NCBI RefSeq assembly: GCF_001895145.1
Contig: NZ_BDIR01000003.1
Coordinates: forward strand, 167,420-231,419
Length of the DNA stretch: 64,000 nucleotides
DNA from: Arcobacter sp. LA11
GTDB lineage: Bacteria > Campylobacterota > Campylobacteria > Campylobacterales > Arcobacteraceae
Direction of reading: 5' to 3'
Positions 55,610 to 64,000 of this stretch are shown piece by piece (positions within the stretch are counted from its first letter, which is position 1; each line of letters opens with the position of its first letter). The translations under genes were made by a program, and so were the position numbers. The notes under the pieces are model-generated. The model was not told where the DNA came from. It did no database searches and saw only the letters and a list, made by a program, of their open reading frames with translations.

Positions 55610-55936
55610 CTACCTTTCTTCAGAATCTATTTCTAGTTCATCTTTTTTAATAACATCTTTAACTCGATAACCTTTTTGGGAAATTATTTCCATATAAAAA
55701 CTATCACATTTTTCATTTGATGCTTCATTAATACATTTTGTAATATCAACAAAATCAATAATTTCTGGTTTCTCATCATTTTTCGCAAATTTACATTTCA
55801 AATCCCAAAAATCAACATCTTCAGGTAAAGGCTTTCTTTTTTCTCTTTTTATATATTTTCTAATCTCATATTTTATTGCTTCTAATAATCTATCTGGATT
55901 TTTATTTTCTTCATTTAATTTAAAAGTTTTCTTCAT
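55610..55936 (-). CDS. DUF6172-like conserved protein
   Basis: This 108-residue cytoplasmic protein is basic at the front and acidic at the end. The pattern MKKTFKLNEENKNPDRLLEA, YEIRKYIKREKRKPLPEDVD and FWDLKC matches, from memory, a small family (DUF6172) of unknown function. No membrane segment or catalytic motif is seen. It forms a two-gene unit with the RidA-family gene (7 bases) and is divergent from the next gene. Confidence 0.7.
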   Translation of the reverse strand: MKKTFKLNEENKNPDRLLEAIKYEIRKYIKREKRKPLPEDVDFWDLKCKFAKNDEKPEIIDFVDITKCINEASNEKCDSFYMEIISQKGYRVKDVIKKDELEIDSEER

Positions 55937-56028
55937 TATTTTCCTTTTTTTGGATTATACACAAATTTAATGTAGAAAACATGAAGTTTTTCTTATGTAT
56001 AATTCTTTTTATCAAAAAAAGGATATAT

Positions 56029-56475
56029 ATGCTTGAAAAAATTGGAGAAACATTAGATAATATTGATGTATTCAGACTATCAGATACAATTGCAGTTGAT
56101 GACGATGGAATAATTTATAAAATTGATAAAGATGAATTATGTGATAGTATATATTGTGTTGCAGATTTTGAAAATAGAACATCTTTGGATGATATTAAAA
56201 GTCATATAATTAATCCATATAAACTCATTGTAGGTGAACATAGAGTTGATATTGTTAGTAATAAAATTGATGGTGCACACTTTAAGTATGAAGATGATGA
56301 ATCAAATGACTATGTATCTATAAACTTTAAAAACAATGAAATAAAATTATATGACAATGGTGATATTGAAGACAATATTACAAATAAAGAATTTAAATCA
56401 CATATTATTGCTATAGAAAAAGCATATCATTATGAAGTTGATGAGTATGAAGATTTTAATAGTTTAAGATTTTAA
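56029..56475 (+). CDS. Acidic protein of unknown function
   Basis: This 148-residue soluble protein has a high content of Asp, Glu, Asn and Ile and no membrane segment. I do not recognise its family. Distinctive parts are DTIAVDDDGIIYKIDKDELC near residue 17 and YEDDESNDYVSINFKNNEIK near residue 82. The frame reaches back to 55981, but the ATG at 56029 follows AAAAAAAGGAT at the right distance and the sequence before it is not protein-like. The gene is followed after 25 bases by a transporter gene. Confidence 0.7.
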   Translation: MLEKIGETLDNIDVFRLSDTIAVDDDGIIYKIDKDELCDSIYCVADFENRTSLDDIKSHIINPYKLIVGEHRVDIVSNKIDGAHFKYEDDESNDYVSINFKNNEIKLYDNGDIEDNITNKEFKSHIIAIEKAYHYEVDEYEDFNSLRF

Positions 56476-56500
56476 CCTAAAAGTTACATTTTATAAAACA

Positions 56501-57382
56501 TTGGAAACTATAAAAAAACCCACATTTATTGATTTTTTTGGACTTATACTACTATCTGCAATTTGGGGTAGTTCTTTTATTGCCATGGTATATGCCTTAA
56601 ATCAATATGACCCATTGACTATAGCATTTGGAAGAGTTACTTTTGCAGGTGCATTTTTGTTATTTTTTGTTTTATTAAAAAAACTATCTTTTCCAAAAGA
56701 TATTAGAACTTTAACTATACTATTTTTTGTAGGAATTCTAAATAACTCTATACCTTTTTATTTAATTTCATGGGGACAACAATATATAAGCCCTAGTACT
56801 GCATCAATCATGTTAGCAGTTGGCCCTTTTATAACTTTAATTCTATCTCATTTTATAACACACGATGAAAAATTCACTTTTTTGAAACTTATAGGTGTTA
56901 TATTAGGTTTTTTTGGTGTTTTTATATTATTAGGTGATGACTTTTTAAATCAAAAGCATGACAGTCTTTATGGTAAACTTGCTATGCTTTGTGCAACAAT
57001 GGGTTATATAAGTTCAGGTTTATTACTTAGAAGAGTCTCCCATATACCAATTCTTGTATGCTCTACAAGTATGTTAATTGTTTCAAGTATTTCATTACTT
57101 CCTTTTATACTTTTAGCACCTTTATCTAACTTACAGATATCAAACTATTACTTTTTACCAATAATTTATCTAGCAGTATTTCCAACTGCTATTGCATCAC
57201 TTATTAGAGTAAGAATGGTTCAAAAAGTTGGTGTACAGTTTATGTCACAAGTTGCATATTTAATTCCAATTTTTGCAATTGTTTGGGCATGGTTATTCTT
57301 TGATGACTTACCAAAACAAACAGCTTGGATAGCCTTGTTTTTAGTTTTACTAGGATTATTTATCAAAAAACTTGAAAAGTAA
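56501..57382 (+). CDS. EamA-family drug/metabolite (DMT) transporter
   Basis: This 293-residue inner-membrane protein has ten predicted helices in two EamA repeats. Repeat 1 has LILLSAIWGSSFIAMVYAL and LTIAFGRVTFAGAFLL, then SWGQQYISPSTASIMLAVGP. Repeat 2 ends VSQVAYLIPIFAIVWAWLFF. It exports or imports small metabolites, with the substrate unknown. The start is a TTG at 56501, and no good ribosome-binding site is visible before it; the next ATG would remove the first helix, so TTG is preferred. It lies 25 bases after the acidic protein gene. Confidence 0.9.
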   Translation: METIKKPTFIDFFGLILLSAIWGSSFIAMVYALNQYDPLTIAFGRVTFAGAFLLFFVLLKKLSFPKDIRTLTILFFVGILNNSIPFYLISWGQQYISPSTASIMLAVGPFITLILSHFITHDEKFTFLKLIGVILGFFGVFILLGDDFLNQKHDSLYGKLAMLCATMGYISSGLLLRRVSHIPILVCSTSMLIVSSISLLPFILLAPLSNLQISNYYFLPIIYLAVFPTAIASLIRVRMVQKVGVQFMSQVAYLIPIFAIVWAWLFFDDLPKQTAWIALFLVLLGLFIKKLEK

Positions 57383-57428
57383 TATTTCTTTTTCCTTAGT
57401 TTAAATATTTTAAGCTAAAATTCCGCCC

Positions 57429-59048
57429 ATGAATTTGACTAAAGAACAAATAGATATTATTAATGCAAAAGAAGAATCATTTAAAATAAATGCTGTAGCA
57501 GGTAGTGGCAAAACTACTACACTCTTAGAATATGCAAAAAACAATACTCATCTTAAAATTTTATACCTAGCATATAATAAATCTTTACAAATATCTATTC
57601 AAGAGAAATTGAAAGAATACAATCTCTCACATATGAAAATAAGTACAATTCATGCACTTGCATATAGTAAAACAGAAGCCTTTCAATATAACTTGTGTAA
57701 TGATTTAAAAATACAAGTTATAGAAACTTGTTTATGTGATTATGAAAGAAATGAAAATCAAAGAACAAACTATTTTCCAATAGCAGAATATATTGCACTT
57801 ATAAAAGATTTAGTAAACTTTTACTGTAATTCTTCCCTAATTTCCTTAGATGATATCCTATTAGAAAAATATAAATCGCAATGTGATTTAGGACCAAATA
57901 CCATTAAACTTTTAGAAAAAGATCCATTAAGAGTATTAAATCATTTAAAATATATTCTCTCTTCTATGAAAAACAAAAAAATAGATGTAATTCATGATTT
58001 TTATTTAAAAATGTTTTATCTAAATAAAAAAACTTGTAGAAGTTTAAACTATGATTTAATACTTGTAGATGAAGCCCAAGATATTTCAGATGTTATGATT
58101 GGTATAGTTGAGTCACAAAACTGTAGACGTATTTATATTGGTGATTCATTTCAACAGATTTATTCATTTAGATATGCAACAAATGCTTTATCTAAGATAG
58201 ACTTACCAGAATATAAGCTATCAAAAAGTTTTAGATTTGCTAATACTTATGCAAAAGTTTTACAAGATAGTCTAAATGAGTTATATAAAATAAATACAAA
58301 TAAACTTTTAAAAATATCAGGTACTGACAATGAAACTAAAATTGGTAGAAACTCCATAGATTTGGATAAACAATTTTGTGTAATTGCGAGGTCAACTTTT
58401 GGATTGATTCAAGAAATTGTACATTTAATACATGATAACAAAAAAATCTATTTTGAAGGTGGTTATGGCTCTTATTCATTTATGAATCAAACTGTTTACT
58501 CTATTTTTTATTTAAAAGAAAAAAAATTCAATAAGATAACAATGAATGAAATAAAGGAGTTTGAATCAATATATGAACTTGAACAATTTTCAAAAGAAAC
58601 AAAAAATCAAGACTTTTTAAATGTAATTAAATTTATAAATACTTACGGTGATAATATATTTGAAATAAATAAAAAAATAAAAGAAAAACTTACTACAAAA
58701 AAAGATGAAGCAGATATTATATTTACAACGACACATAAGTCAAAAGGTTTAGAATATGACCAAGTTATAATGGCAAATGATTTTATTTCAAAAAAAGAGA
58801 TTACAAATAAAAAAAACAAAATGTCTTTTACTCAAATAATTGAAGAATTAAATATCTATTATGTGGCAGCAACTAGAGCTAAAAAAGCTATTGACATGTC
58901 TTCTATGCATTTAGATTATAAATATAAAGCAGATAATAACACTGAAACAATATCATATAAATATAAGAAAAAAAGCTCTAATAAACAAATGAAAAACTTA
59001 CAAGAAGAGTGGTTGAAAAAGAATAGAATAAAAAAAGCAATATTTTAA
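57429..59048 (+). CDS. Superfamily 1 (UvrD/Rep-like) DNA helicase
   Basis: This 539-residue ATP-dependent helicase has the Q motif LTKEQIDIINAKE, Walker A NAVAGSGKTTTLLEYA (residues 19-34), motif Ia YLAYNKSLQ, motif II LILVDEAQDISD, motif III GDSFQQIYSFRYA, motif V TTHKSKGLEYDQVIM and motif VI YVAATRAKKAI. It is shorter than UvrD or Rep and resembles the FBH1-like UvrD group. It may act in recombination repair or replication restart. The ATG at 57429 is preceded by TTCCGCCC with no Shine-Dalgarno sequence. It converges on the VF530 gene. Confidence 0.92.
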   Translation: MNLTKEQIDIINAKEESFKINAVAGSGKTTTLLEYAKNNTHLKILYLAYNKSLQISIQEKLKEYNLSHMKISTIHALAYSKTEAFQYNLCNDLKIQVIETCLCDYERNENQRTNYFPIAEYIALIKDLVNFYCNSSLISLDDILLEKYKSQCDLGPNTIKLLEKDPLRVLNHLKYILSSMKNKKIDVIHDFYLKMFYLNKKTCRSLNYDLILVDEAQDISDVMIGIVESQNCRRIYIGDSFQQIYSFRYATNALSKIDLPEYKLSKSFRFANTYAKVLQDSLNELYKINTNKLLKISGTDNETKIGRNSIDLDKQFCVIARSTFGLIQEIVHLIHDNKKIYFEGGYGSYSFMNQTVYSIFYLKEKKFNKITMNEIKEFESIYELEQFSKETKNQDFLNVIKFINTYGDNIFEINKKIKEKLTTKKDEADIIFTTTHKSKGLEYDQVIMANDFISKKEITNKKNKMSFTQIIEELNIYYVAATRAKKAIDMSSMHLDYKYKADNNTETISYKYKKKSSNKQMKNLQEEWLKKNRIKKAIF

Positions 59049-59056
59049 TATTTAGA

Positions 59057-59275
59057 TTAATCTAATCTTTCTAAAAAAAGTTTTTCTACTTTTGCTCTAG
59101 CCCAAGGTGTTTTTCTTAAAAATTTAAGACTTGATTTAATTGAAGGGTCATAATTAAAGCATCTAATATTTATACGTCTTCCTAATTCTTCCCAACCATA
59201 ATTATCAACTAAACTATTTAAGATTTTTTCTAAAGTCATTCCATGGAGAGGATTATTTGATTGTTCTTTATGCAT
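59057..59275 (-). CDS. VF530 family (DUF2132) small DNA-binding-like protein
   Basis: This 72-residue protein matches the VF530/DUF2132 family closely: [40 protein letters not shown] and [20 protein letters not shown]. Family structures show a helical fold and possible DNA binding, but no function is proven as far as I know. Basic residues cluster at the C-terminal end. The gene converges on the helicase gene, with 8 bases between them. Confidence 0.93.
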   Translation of the reverse strand: MHKEQSNNPLHGMTLEKILNSLVDNYGWEELGRRINIRCFNYDPSIKSSLKFLRKTPWARAKVEKLFLERLD

Positions 59276-59335
59276 TAATTTAATATTTCCTTGTATAATT
59301 ATTTAGAAAAAATTATATCTAAAAAAGAGTATTAA

Positions 59336-59440
59336 GTGGAAATTATATATAAAGTATTTGAAGTATTAATTGTAGTTTATTTTATCTATCTTGTAATTAG
59401 ATTTTTAAAATGTAGATTTGGAAAGTGTGATATTAAATAA
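59336..59440 (+). CDS. Possible 34-residue single-helix membrane peptide
   Basis: A short frame begins with GTG (59336) after AAGAG at 6 bases and ends with TAA at 59438-59440. It encodes MEIIYKVFEVLIVVYFIYLV then IRFLKCRFGKCDIK: one hydrophobic helix (about 7-24) and a basic tail with two cysteines. TATAAT (59294-59299) upstream could drive it. The hairpin at 59421 begins inside its last codons, the same layout as in other genes here. It is too short for normal gene calling and I recognise no family. Confidence 0.45.
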   Translation: MEIIYKVFEVLIVVYFIYLVIRFLKCRFGKCDIK

Positions 59441-59451
59441 ATCACACTTTC
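59421..59451. terminator. Hairpin between the 34-codon frame and the DsbA-like gene
   Basis: GAAAGTGTGAT pairs perfectly with ATCACACTTTC (11 bp) around a 9-base loop. The T-tract is weak on both strands, but it lies where both converging transcripts should end. Confidence 0.6.
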
Positions 59452-59460
59452 ATTAAAATT

Positions 59461-60102
59461 TTATAATTCAGAATTAACTAGCTCAATTAAATTTTTAAGA
59501 CCAAATGTTTGTAATGGTTTTCCATTTACAATATAACCTGGAGTTTTTGTAACACCTAGTTTTTGGGCATCTTCTAAATCTTGTTTTATAATAGCATCTG
59601 CTTTAGGGTCATTCATAAACTTACCTAATTTTTCCATATCTAAACCCTCTACTTTAGGTAACATATTCCATAAAGTTCTAGGATTTACTACATGATGTTC
59701 AATCCAATATCTTTGAGTAGCAAACATAAATTCTAAAGTTTCCATAAACTTACCTTGCTCTTTTGCTCCTTCTAACATCTTTACAGCATAGTTTGAACCT
59801 TGATGAAATGGTGCATATCTTAAAACTAATTTTACTTTTCCATCATTTTTCTTTAATAAATCTTTTACATAAGGATGAAATTGAGCACATGTTTCACAAG
59901 CTGGATCAAAAAATTCAACCAATTGAACTTTTGCATTTTCATTTCCAACAACAACAGAATGAGGTCTTTGGAACAAGAGAGCTTCCTCTTTTGACATAGC
60001 TATTGACTTTTCTAATTGAGCATTTTTATAAGCATACCCTCCACCTAAAAATATTGCAATTAATACAACAATCGAAATCAAAACAACTTTTTTATTTTGC
60101 AT
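59461..60102 (-). CDS. Membrane-anchored DsbA-like thioredoxin-fold protein
   Basis: This 213-residue protein has an N-terminal anchor or signal (residues 6-24) and a DsbA-type fold: VKVQLVEFFDPACETCAQFH with active-site Cys69 and Cys72 (CETC), and the cis-proline loop TKTPGYIVNG. The CxxC dipeptide Glu-Thr is unusual for a strong oxidase (DsbA has Pro-His). It probably acts on periplasmic thiols. The segment GNENAKVQLVEFFDPACETC resembles Com1/BdbD-type DsbA proteins. No membrane partner (DsbB) gene is nearby. Confidence 0.88.
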   Translation of the reverse strand: MQNKKVVLISIVVLIAIFLGGGYAYKNAQLEKSIAMSKEEALLFQRPHSVVVGNENAKVQLVEFFDPACETCAQFHPYVKDLLKKNDGKVKLVLRYAPFHQGSNYAVKMLEGAKEQGKFMETLEFMFATQRYWIEHHVVNPRTLWNMLPKVEGLDMEKLGKFMNDPKADAIIKQDLEDAQKLGVTKTPGYIVNGKPLQTFGLKNLIELVNSEL

Positions 60103-60178
60103 ATTATAAACTCCAGTTTTTTAAGGCAAATATTCTATCATAATAAATGTGTAGTTAGTATGGAGAGAAGTATTTGTA

Positions 60179-61408
60179 CTATGGAACATCTAGAATTACA
60201 CAGTTACATAAATCATCACTTTCATATTCAGTTAATTCACCTGCTTTTTTATCAGGATAAGGGAAAAGTCTAACTGTAAGTGGCTTATTTAACCTAAAAG
60301 CCATTGTTCCAGTATCTCTCATAAGAGCAGATATTTTATCTATAGATGTATCTCCTGCAATAGGAACAGTATCTAAACCAATTCCACAAACAGAACTATA
60401 AGTTAATAAAGACCTTATATCATAGTTTTTATCTACCGTTCCTTGAGACAATCCTAAATCTTCAATAACTGCTAACATAAGACCAGAGAAGCCAACTAAA
60501 GGCATATTTTTTACACCTTTAAATACTTTTGTCAATAAAGAAGAAGCCTCAACACTACCACTTGCTCCAAAATAAGGAACTCCTAATTGTTCATATACAC
60601 TAACCATAGAAGAACAGTTTTTAGAAGGTGCAGCAGAACTATCTATTCCTATAAACTTGAAATCATTATTTTTATATGAACATAGAATCTCTTTTACATT
60701 ATCAACATGATATTGTAATGCTTTACTCATTATTTCATAATAATTATTGAATAATTCCTGATGATTAGTAATATTTTTGTTTTTATTAAATTCTTTAAGA
60801 ACATGAATTAACAAATCTGGTGTCTCAAAACCAACTACATAAGAGTTCTCTAAATTACTATCATGGTACGAAGCTGGGAAATAAGGAATATATGGTTTAC
60901 AATTAAAATTTACAGTAAAATTAAAATTACCCTCTCCTCTTGGTGTGATTTGAGATATTTTTCGAACTACATTAGAACAGTGTGTGATAAGTTCATTATC
61001 TAAGATATTGTATTCATCAATAGGAACATTTACACATATATTACAAAGATCGCCAAAATCTTTTATTAGCTCAGGAACTAATTCTATTTCATTTAAAGTC
61101 TTAGCTTCTCCAATTGCAAATCTAATTCTTAAATTATCACCTGCAAAAGAGTTTAGAAGATTACTTAATATTTTTAAGTCACCTTTTGCTTTTTTTAAAG
61201 AAGAAGTATTTAAATACTCTCCAAAAGCATTGGTTACTATTCTTATTGATTGTACTTCATAATCATTTTTATTAAATTTTTGAGTTAATTCATTACAAAA
61301 GGTACAAGCTTTTAATATCTCTTCTTTCCATTTTGATTTATCTTTTGTAAGTGTTAAAAAAGTTGTAATTGTTCTTATTTTACATAGGTTTTTATTAGTG
61401 TAATTCAT
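60179..61408 (-). CDS. DUF711 family protein
   Basis: This 409-residue protein matches DUF711 (UPF0210): KIRTITTFLTL at the start, VQSIRIVTNAFGEY, ITPRGEGNFNFTVNFNCKPY, FIGIDSSAAPSKNCSSMVSV and CGIGLDTVPIAGDTSIDKIS near the end. The family is related to glycyl-radical-associated or amidase-like folds and has no firm function known to me. It is usually next to an ACT-domain protein in other genomes, as I recall, but none is present here. Cytoplasmic; single-gene unit. Confidence 0.87.
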   Translation of the reverse strand: MNYTNKNLCKIRTITTFLTLTKDKSKWKEEILKACTFCNELTQKFNKNDYEVQSIRIVTNAFGEYLNTSSLKKAKGDLKILSNLLNSFAGDNLRIRFAIGEAKTLNEIELVPELIKDFGDLCNICVNVPIDEYNILDNELITHCSNVVRKISQITPRGEGNFNFTVNFNCKPYIPYFPASYHDSNLENSYVVGFETPDLLIHVLKEFNKNKNITNHQELFNNYYEIMSKALQYHVDNVKEILCSYKNNDFKFIGIDSSAAPSKNCSSMVSVYEQLGVPYFGASGSVEASSLLTKVFKGVKNMPLVGFSGLMLAVIEDLGLSQGTVDKNYDIRSLLTYSSVCGIGLDTVPIAGDTSIDKISALMRDTGTMAFRLNKPLTVRLFPYPDKKAGELTEYESDDLCNCVILDVP

Positions 61409-61485
61409 ATTAATCCTTTTTACAAATTTATATGAATTATACTAGAGCTATTTGGTTTTAACAAGCCAAATATTGCTATAAATTA

Positions 61486-62121
61486 TTAGTTTTGGATATT
61501 TTTTAATTTAAATAAAGAAAAACCTAATCCTATAAAAAGTCCTCCTGTAACTCTATGGAACCAGATCATTGTATTTTCTTTTTTAAACCACTCTTTAGTT
61601 GATTTTGCAATAAATCCATAAATACATAAACTTATAAATGAAAAAAACATAAAGATACCGGTCATTATAAAAAACTGAGGTATTAAATCATTTTCTAAAC
61701 TTAAAAATTGTGGAAAAAGTGCAATAAAAAAAATTATTGGTTTAGGATTTGTTACTGCTAGAAAAAAAGATTCAAAAAATCCTTTTTTTAAACTTTTTTG
61801 ATATTTTTTCTTCTCTTTCTTATTAAGTTTTAAAGAAGAAGCACTTCGAAATTGTTTTATCCCTAAATATATTAAATAAACCGCTCCAACGACTTTTACA
61901 ATCATAAATAAAGTTGATGAAGTTACTAAAATAACACCTAACCCTGAAATTGAAATAGCTGATAATATAAAAAGTCCCAATATATTTCCAAAAGAAGAGG
62001 TCATTACCATTTTCATATCGTATAAAATACCATTAGTTAAAGCTAAAAAAATTGCAGGACCAGGACTAATAATATAAAAAAATGCAACTAGAGAATATAC
62101 TAATATTATATCTGTATTCAT
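61486..62121 (-). CDS. LysE/RhtB-family amino-acid exporter
   Basis: This 211-residue inner-membrane protein has six predicted helices. The family motif SPGPAIFLALTNGILYDMKM lies after helix 1, followed by GNILGLFILSAISISGLG and VYLIYLGIKQFRSA. The NPKPIIFFIALFPQF motif before the last helices is typical. A Lys-rich loop (KLNKKEKKKYQKSLKKGF) lies in the middle on the cytoplasmic side. It exports amino acids or related metabolites, with the exact one unknown. It is divergent from no gene and lies 43 bases after the Ada-type gene on the same strand. Confidence 0.92.
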   Translation of the reverse strand: MNTDIILVYSLVAFFYIISPGPAIFLALTNGILYDMKMVMTSSFGNILGLFILSAISISGLGVILVTSSTLFMIVKVVGAVYLIYLGIKQFRSASSLKLNKKEKKKYQKSLKKGFFESFFLAVTNPKPIIFFIALFPQFLSLENDLIPQFFIMTGIFMFFSFISLCIYGFIAKSTKEWFKKENTMIWFHRVTGGLFIGLGFSLFKLKNIQN

Positions 62122-62164
62122 CTAAGTATCCTTGTATATTTATTTTATTAAAAAATAATTTGGC

Positions 62165-63013
62165 TTATTCTTTATTCTTAATTGCCTCATAAGCAACTAA
62201 AATCTTCTTTCGTTCTATGCCCCATCTATAACCACTCATAGCTCCTGATTTTGCTAAAACTCTATGACAAGGGATTAAGTATCCAATATGATTTGAACCA
62301 ATTGCAGAGGCAACTGCCCTCACAGCTTTTGGTTTATTGATTTTATTTGCAATATCTTGATATGTAGTTATTGAACCATTAGGAATATTTAATAAAGCTT
62401 TCCATATATTTATTTGAAAGTTTGTTCCTTTTACAAATAGATCAAACTTCTCTTTATCAATAAAAATCTTATTTAAATATTCTTGAGCTTTAATATTATC
62501 TTCTATTAAATTTGCTTTTGCCCAAATTTCTTTAAATCTATTAAAAAGTGCTTCTTTATTTTCATCAGTACTATCTACAAATCCTAGATAACTAACTCCT
62601 CTTTTTGTAAAACCTATTAAAGCCATACCAAAGGGAGTAGCACCATAACCATAGGTTATTTCTACATTCTTACCTAGTTCTTTATACTCTTTTGGAGTTA
62701 CACCAATAATATTTACAAATAAATCATGAAGTCTACTTGAACTAGATAATCCAATATCTAAAGAACTATCTAAAATAGATTTTGATTCCTTTAAATGCTC
62801 TTTTGCATAATTTAATGTAATTGATTGGAGAAATTGAATAGGTGTTACACCTACATACTCTTTAAATACTCTTATGAAATGATACTTACTCATACCAATA
62901 TATTCAGCAATAGTATCAACCGTAGGCTGTTCTTTAAAATTTTCGTCAATATATTTTATGACTTTTTCTATTTTTTTATAGTTTTCATTTTCTATTTGTA
63001 AGTTATCATTCAT
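62165..63013 (-). CDS. AraC-type DNA-binding domain fused to O6-methylguanine-DNA methyltransferase
   Basis: This protein of about 282 residues joins an AraC helix-turn-helix domain (EQPTVDTIAEYIGMSKYHFI, RVFKEYVGVTPIQFLQ, SSSRLHDLFVNIIGVTPKEY) to an Ogt/MGMT domain with the active-site Cys in IPCHRVLAKSGAMSGYRWG. The N-terminal zinc-binding domain of E. coli Ada that accepts methyl from phosphotriesters is absent. It repairs O6-methylguanine by self-methylation and may regulate its own gene. The frame reaches 63043, but the ATG at 63013 after AGGAT gives the natural N-terminus, so I use it. Confidence 0.92.
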   Translation of the reverse strand: MNDNLQIENENYKKIEKVIKYIDENFKEQPTVDTIAEYIGMSKYHFIRVFKEYVGVTPIQFLQSITLNYAKEHLKESKSILDSSLDIGLSSSSRLHDLFVNIIGVTPKEYKELGKNVEITYGYGATPFGMALIGFTKRGVSYLGFVDSTDENKEALFNRFKEIWAKANLIEDNIKAQEYLNKIFIDKEKFDLFVKGTNFQINIWKALLNIPNGSITTYQDIANKINKPKAVRAVASAIGSNHIGYLIPCHRVLAKSGAMSGYRWGIERKKILVAYEAIKNKE

Positions 63014-63112
63014 AAAATATCCTAATGAAAAGGTAAAATTCATTTTAAAATCTAAGTGGCATTGTATACCACTTAAACTTTTAACTTATTAATATTTACT
63101 TATTAAATCATC

Positions 63113-64000
63113 CTAATAAGTCGAATGATTGTAAATAACAAAATTACGAGCTAAAGCTTTTAACTCTTCTTTAATAGAAGATTGTAATTGAGTATTTTCA
63201 ATATCATCTAATACATCACACATTTTGTTTGCAATAATCTCAAACTCTTTCTCTTTCATTCCTCTTGCAGTTAGAGCTGGGCTTCCTACTCTTATTCCTG
63301 AAGTAACAAATGGAGATCTTGTCTCACCTGGTACTGTATTTTTATTTACTGTAATTCCTGCATTACCTAATGCTGCATCTGCATCTTTACCTGAGAACTC
63401 TTTATTTAAGAATGATACTAATACTAGGTGATTATCTGTTCCATCTGAAACTATATCATATCCTCTTCTCATTAGTACTTCTGCAAGTACTTTTGCATTT
63501 GCTTTTACTTGTTTTGCGTACTCTTTCCAAGATGGGTCTAGTATTTCTTTAAATGCTACTGCTTTTGCTGCCATTACATGAACTAATGGTCCACCTTGTA
63601 GTCCTGGGAAGATTGCTGAGTTTATTTTCTTAGCTATATCTTCATCATTTGTCATTATCATACCACCTCTTGGTCCTCTTAATGTTTTATGAGTAGTTGT
63701 TGTTACTACATCTGCATAAGGGAAAGGAGACATATGTTCACCAGCTGCAACTAGTCCAGCTATATGAGCGATATCTGCAAATAAAATAGCTCCTACTTCA
63801 TCAGCAATTTCTTTAAATCTTTTAAAATCAATTTCTCTTGCGTATGCAGAAGCTCCACAAACAATTATTTTTGGTTGAACTATTTTAGCAATATCAAGTA
63901 CTCTATCATAGTTTATTCTTCCATCTAATTCTACACCATAGTAGAAGGCAGAGTAATTTTTACCAGAGAAAGAAGGTTTAGAACCATGAGTAAGGTGTCC
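63113..64000 (-). CDS. glyA: Serine hydroxymethyltransferase, N-terminal part beyond right edge
   Basis: This PLP enzyme converts serine and tetrahydrofolate to glycine and methylene-THF. The frame is open to the right edge: codons beyond the Met at 63733 read [20 protein letters not shown] and [17 protein letters not shown], canonical internal SHMT sequence, so 63733 is not the start. The PLP-lysine lies in [14 protein letters not shown]. Then [31 protein letters not shown] and [19 protein letters not shown] follow to the C-terminus. About 295 codons of a protein near 420 are visible. It is not an operon with Ada as far as can be seen (about 100 bases between). Confidence 0.97.
   Translation of the reverse strand, partial: GHLTHGSKPSFSGKNYSAFYYGVELDGRINYDRVLDIAKIVQPKIIVCGASAYAREIDFKRFKEIADEVGAILFADIAHIAGLVAAGEHMSPFPYADVVTTTTHKTLRGPRGGMIMTNDEDIAKKINSAIFPGLQGGPLVHVMAAKAVAFKEILDPSWKEYAKQVKANAKVLAEVLMRRGYDIVSDGTDNHLVLVSFLNKEFSGKDADAALGNAGITVNKNTVPGETRSPFVTSGIRVGSPALTARGMKEKEFEIIANKMCDVLDDIENTQLQSSIKEELKALARNFVIYNHSTY

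Noticed and set aside
63113..63733. Met at 63733 as the start of glyA
   Set aside because: The frame continues to the right edge with canonical SHMT sequence, so this is an internal Met.

Overview
The window is chromosomal DNA of a Campylobacterota bacterium, most likely an Arcobacter-type organism (Arcobacteraceae). The reasons are the very AT-rich sequence (about 28 % GC by eye, not computed), dense short-spaced operons, many chemotaxis and two-component genes, a Helicobacter-type BioV esterase, MutS2, and small families (DUF6858- and DUF6172-like) that I associate with this phylum. I see no rRNA, tRNA, CRISPR array, insertion sequence, prophage or replication origin. This is a reading of sequence and translations only; no searches were run.

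Layout. 1-6978: two unrelated fumarases in tandem (class I, cut by the left edge, then FumC), a large NIT/CZB chemoreceptor, a DUF1853 protein and a small membrane protein. 7070-11990: a methyltransferase and signalling cassette A (PAS response regulator, receiver-kinase, membrane kinase). 12104-25266: housekeeping and stress genes (ligA, acyl-CoA thioesterase, ABC-F protein, a long-coil MotA/MotB-like pair, thiI, hemerythrin), a reductase operon divergent from an HxlR regulator, a DsbC-like protein, a VOC protein and a DUF1801 protein. 25378-31947: signalling cassette B, an inverted paralogous copy of cassette A with an added PhnD-like periplasmic binding protein, followed by a diguanylate cyclase. 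32052-39195: small accessory and regulatory genes (GyrI-like, YjdM, GNAT-YoaP, TetR with DUF3995, tautomerase, SMP-30-like, AraC) and dapE. 39324-43872: a 1166-residue DUF748/AsmA-like protein with a long internal repeat, and two small genes. 43887-54602: mutS2, a soluble PAS plus soluble chemoreceptor pair, then the chain aroB-mscS-mtaB-ftsH-like-bioV-mogA on the minus strand. 54818-64000: small conserved genes, an SF1 helicase, an overlooked 34-codon membrane peptide, a DsbA-like protein, a DUF711 protein, a LysE exporter, an Ada/Ogt-type repair protein and glyA, cut by the right edge.

How the genes work together. The most distinctive content is signal transduction. The two copies of the three-gene phosphorelay share domain order, inverted layout, kinase-kinase overlap and even a tail-to-tail overlap of the PAS-regulator gene with the receiver-kinase gene. 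None of the six proteins has a recognisable DNA-binding domain, so the output is probably protein-protein. Copy B adds an exported PhnD-like protein with no transporter genes, which suggests a ligand-sensing three-component arrangement. Other items worth attention are eight exact-length 42-residue repeats in the AsmA-like protein, an FtsH homologue whose zinc-protease motif is destroyed, and a ZorA/ZorB-like motor pair without the rest of a Zorya system.
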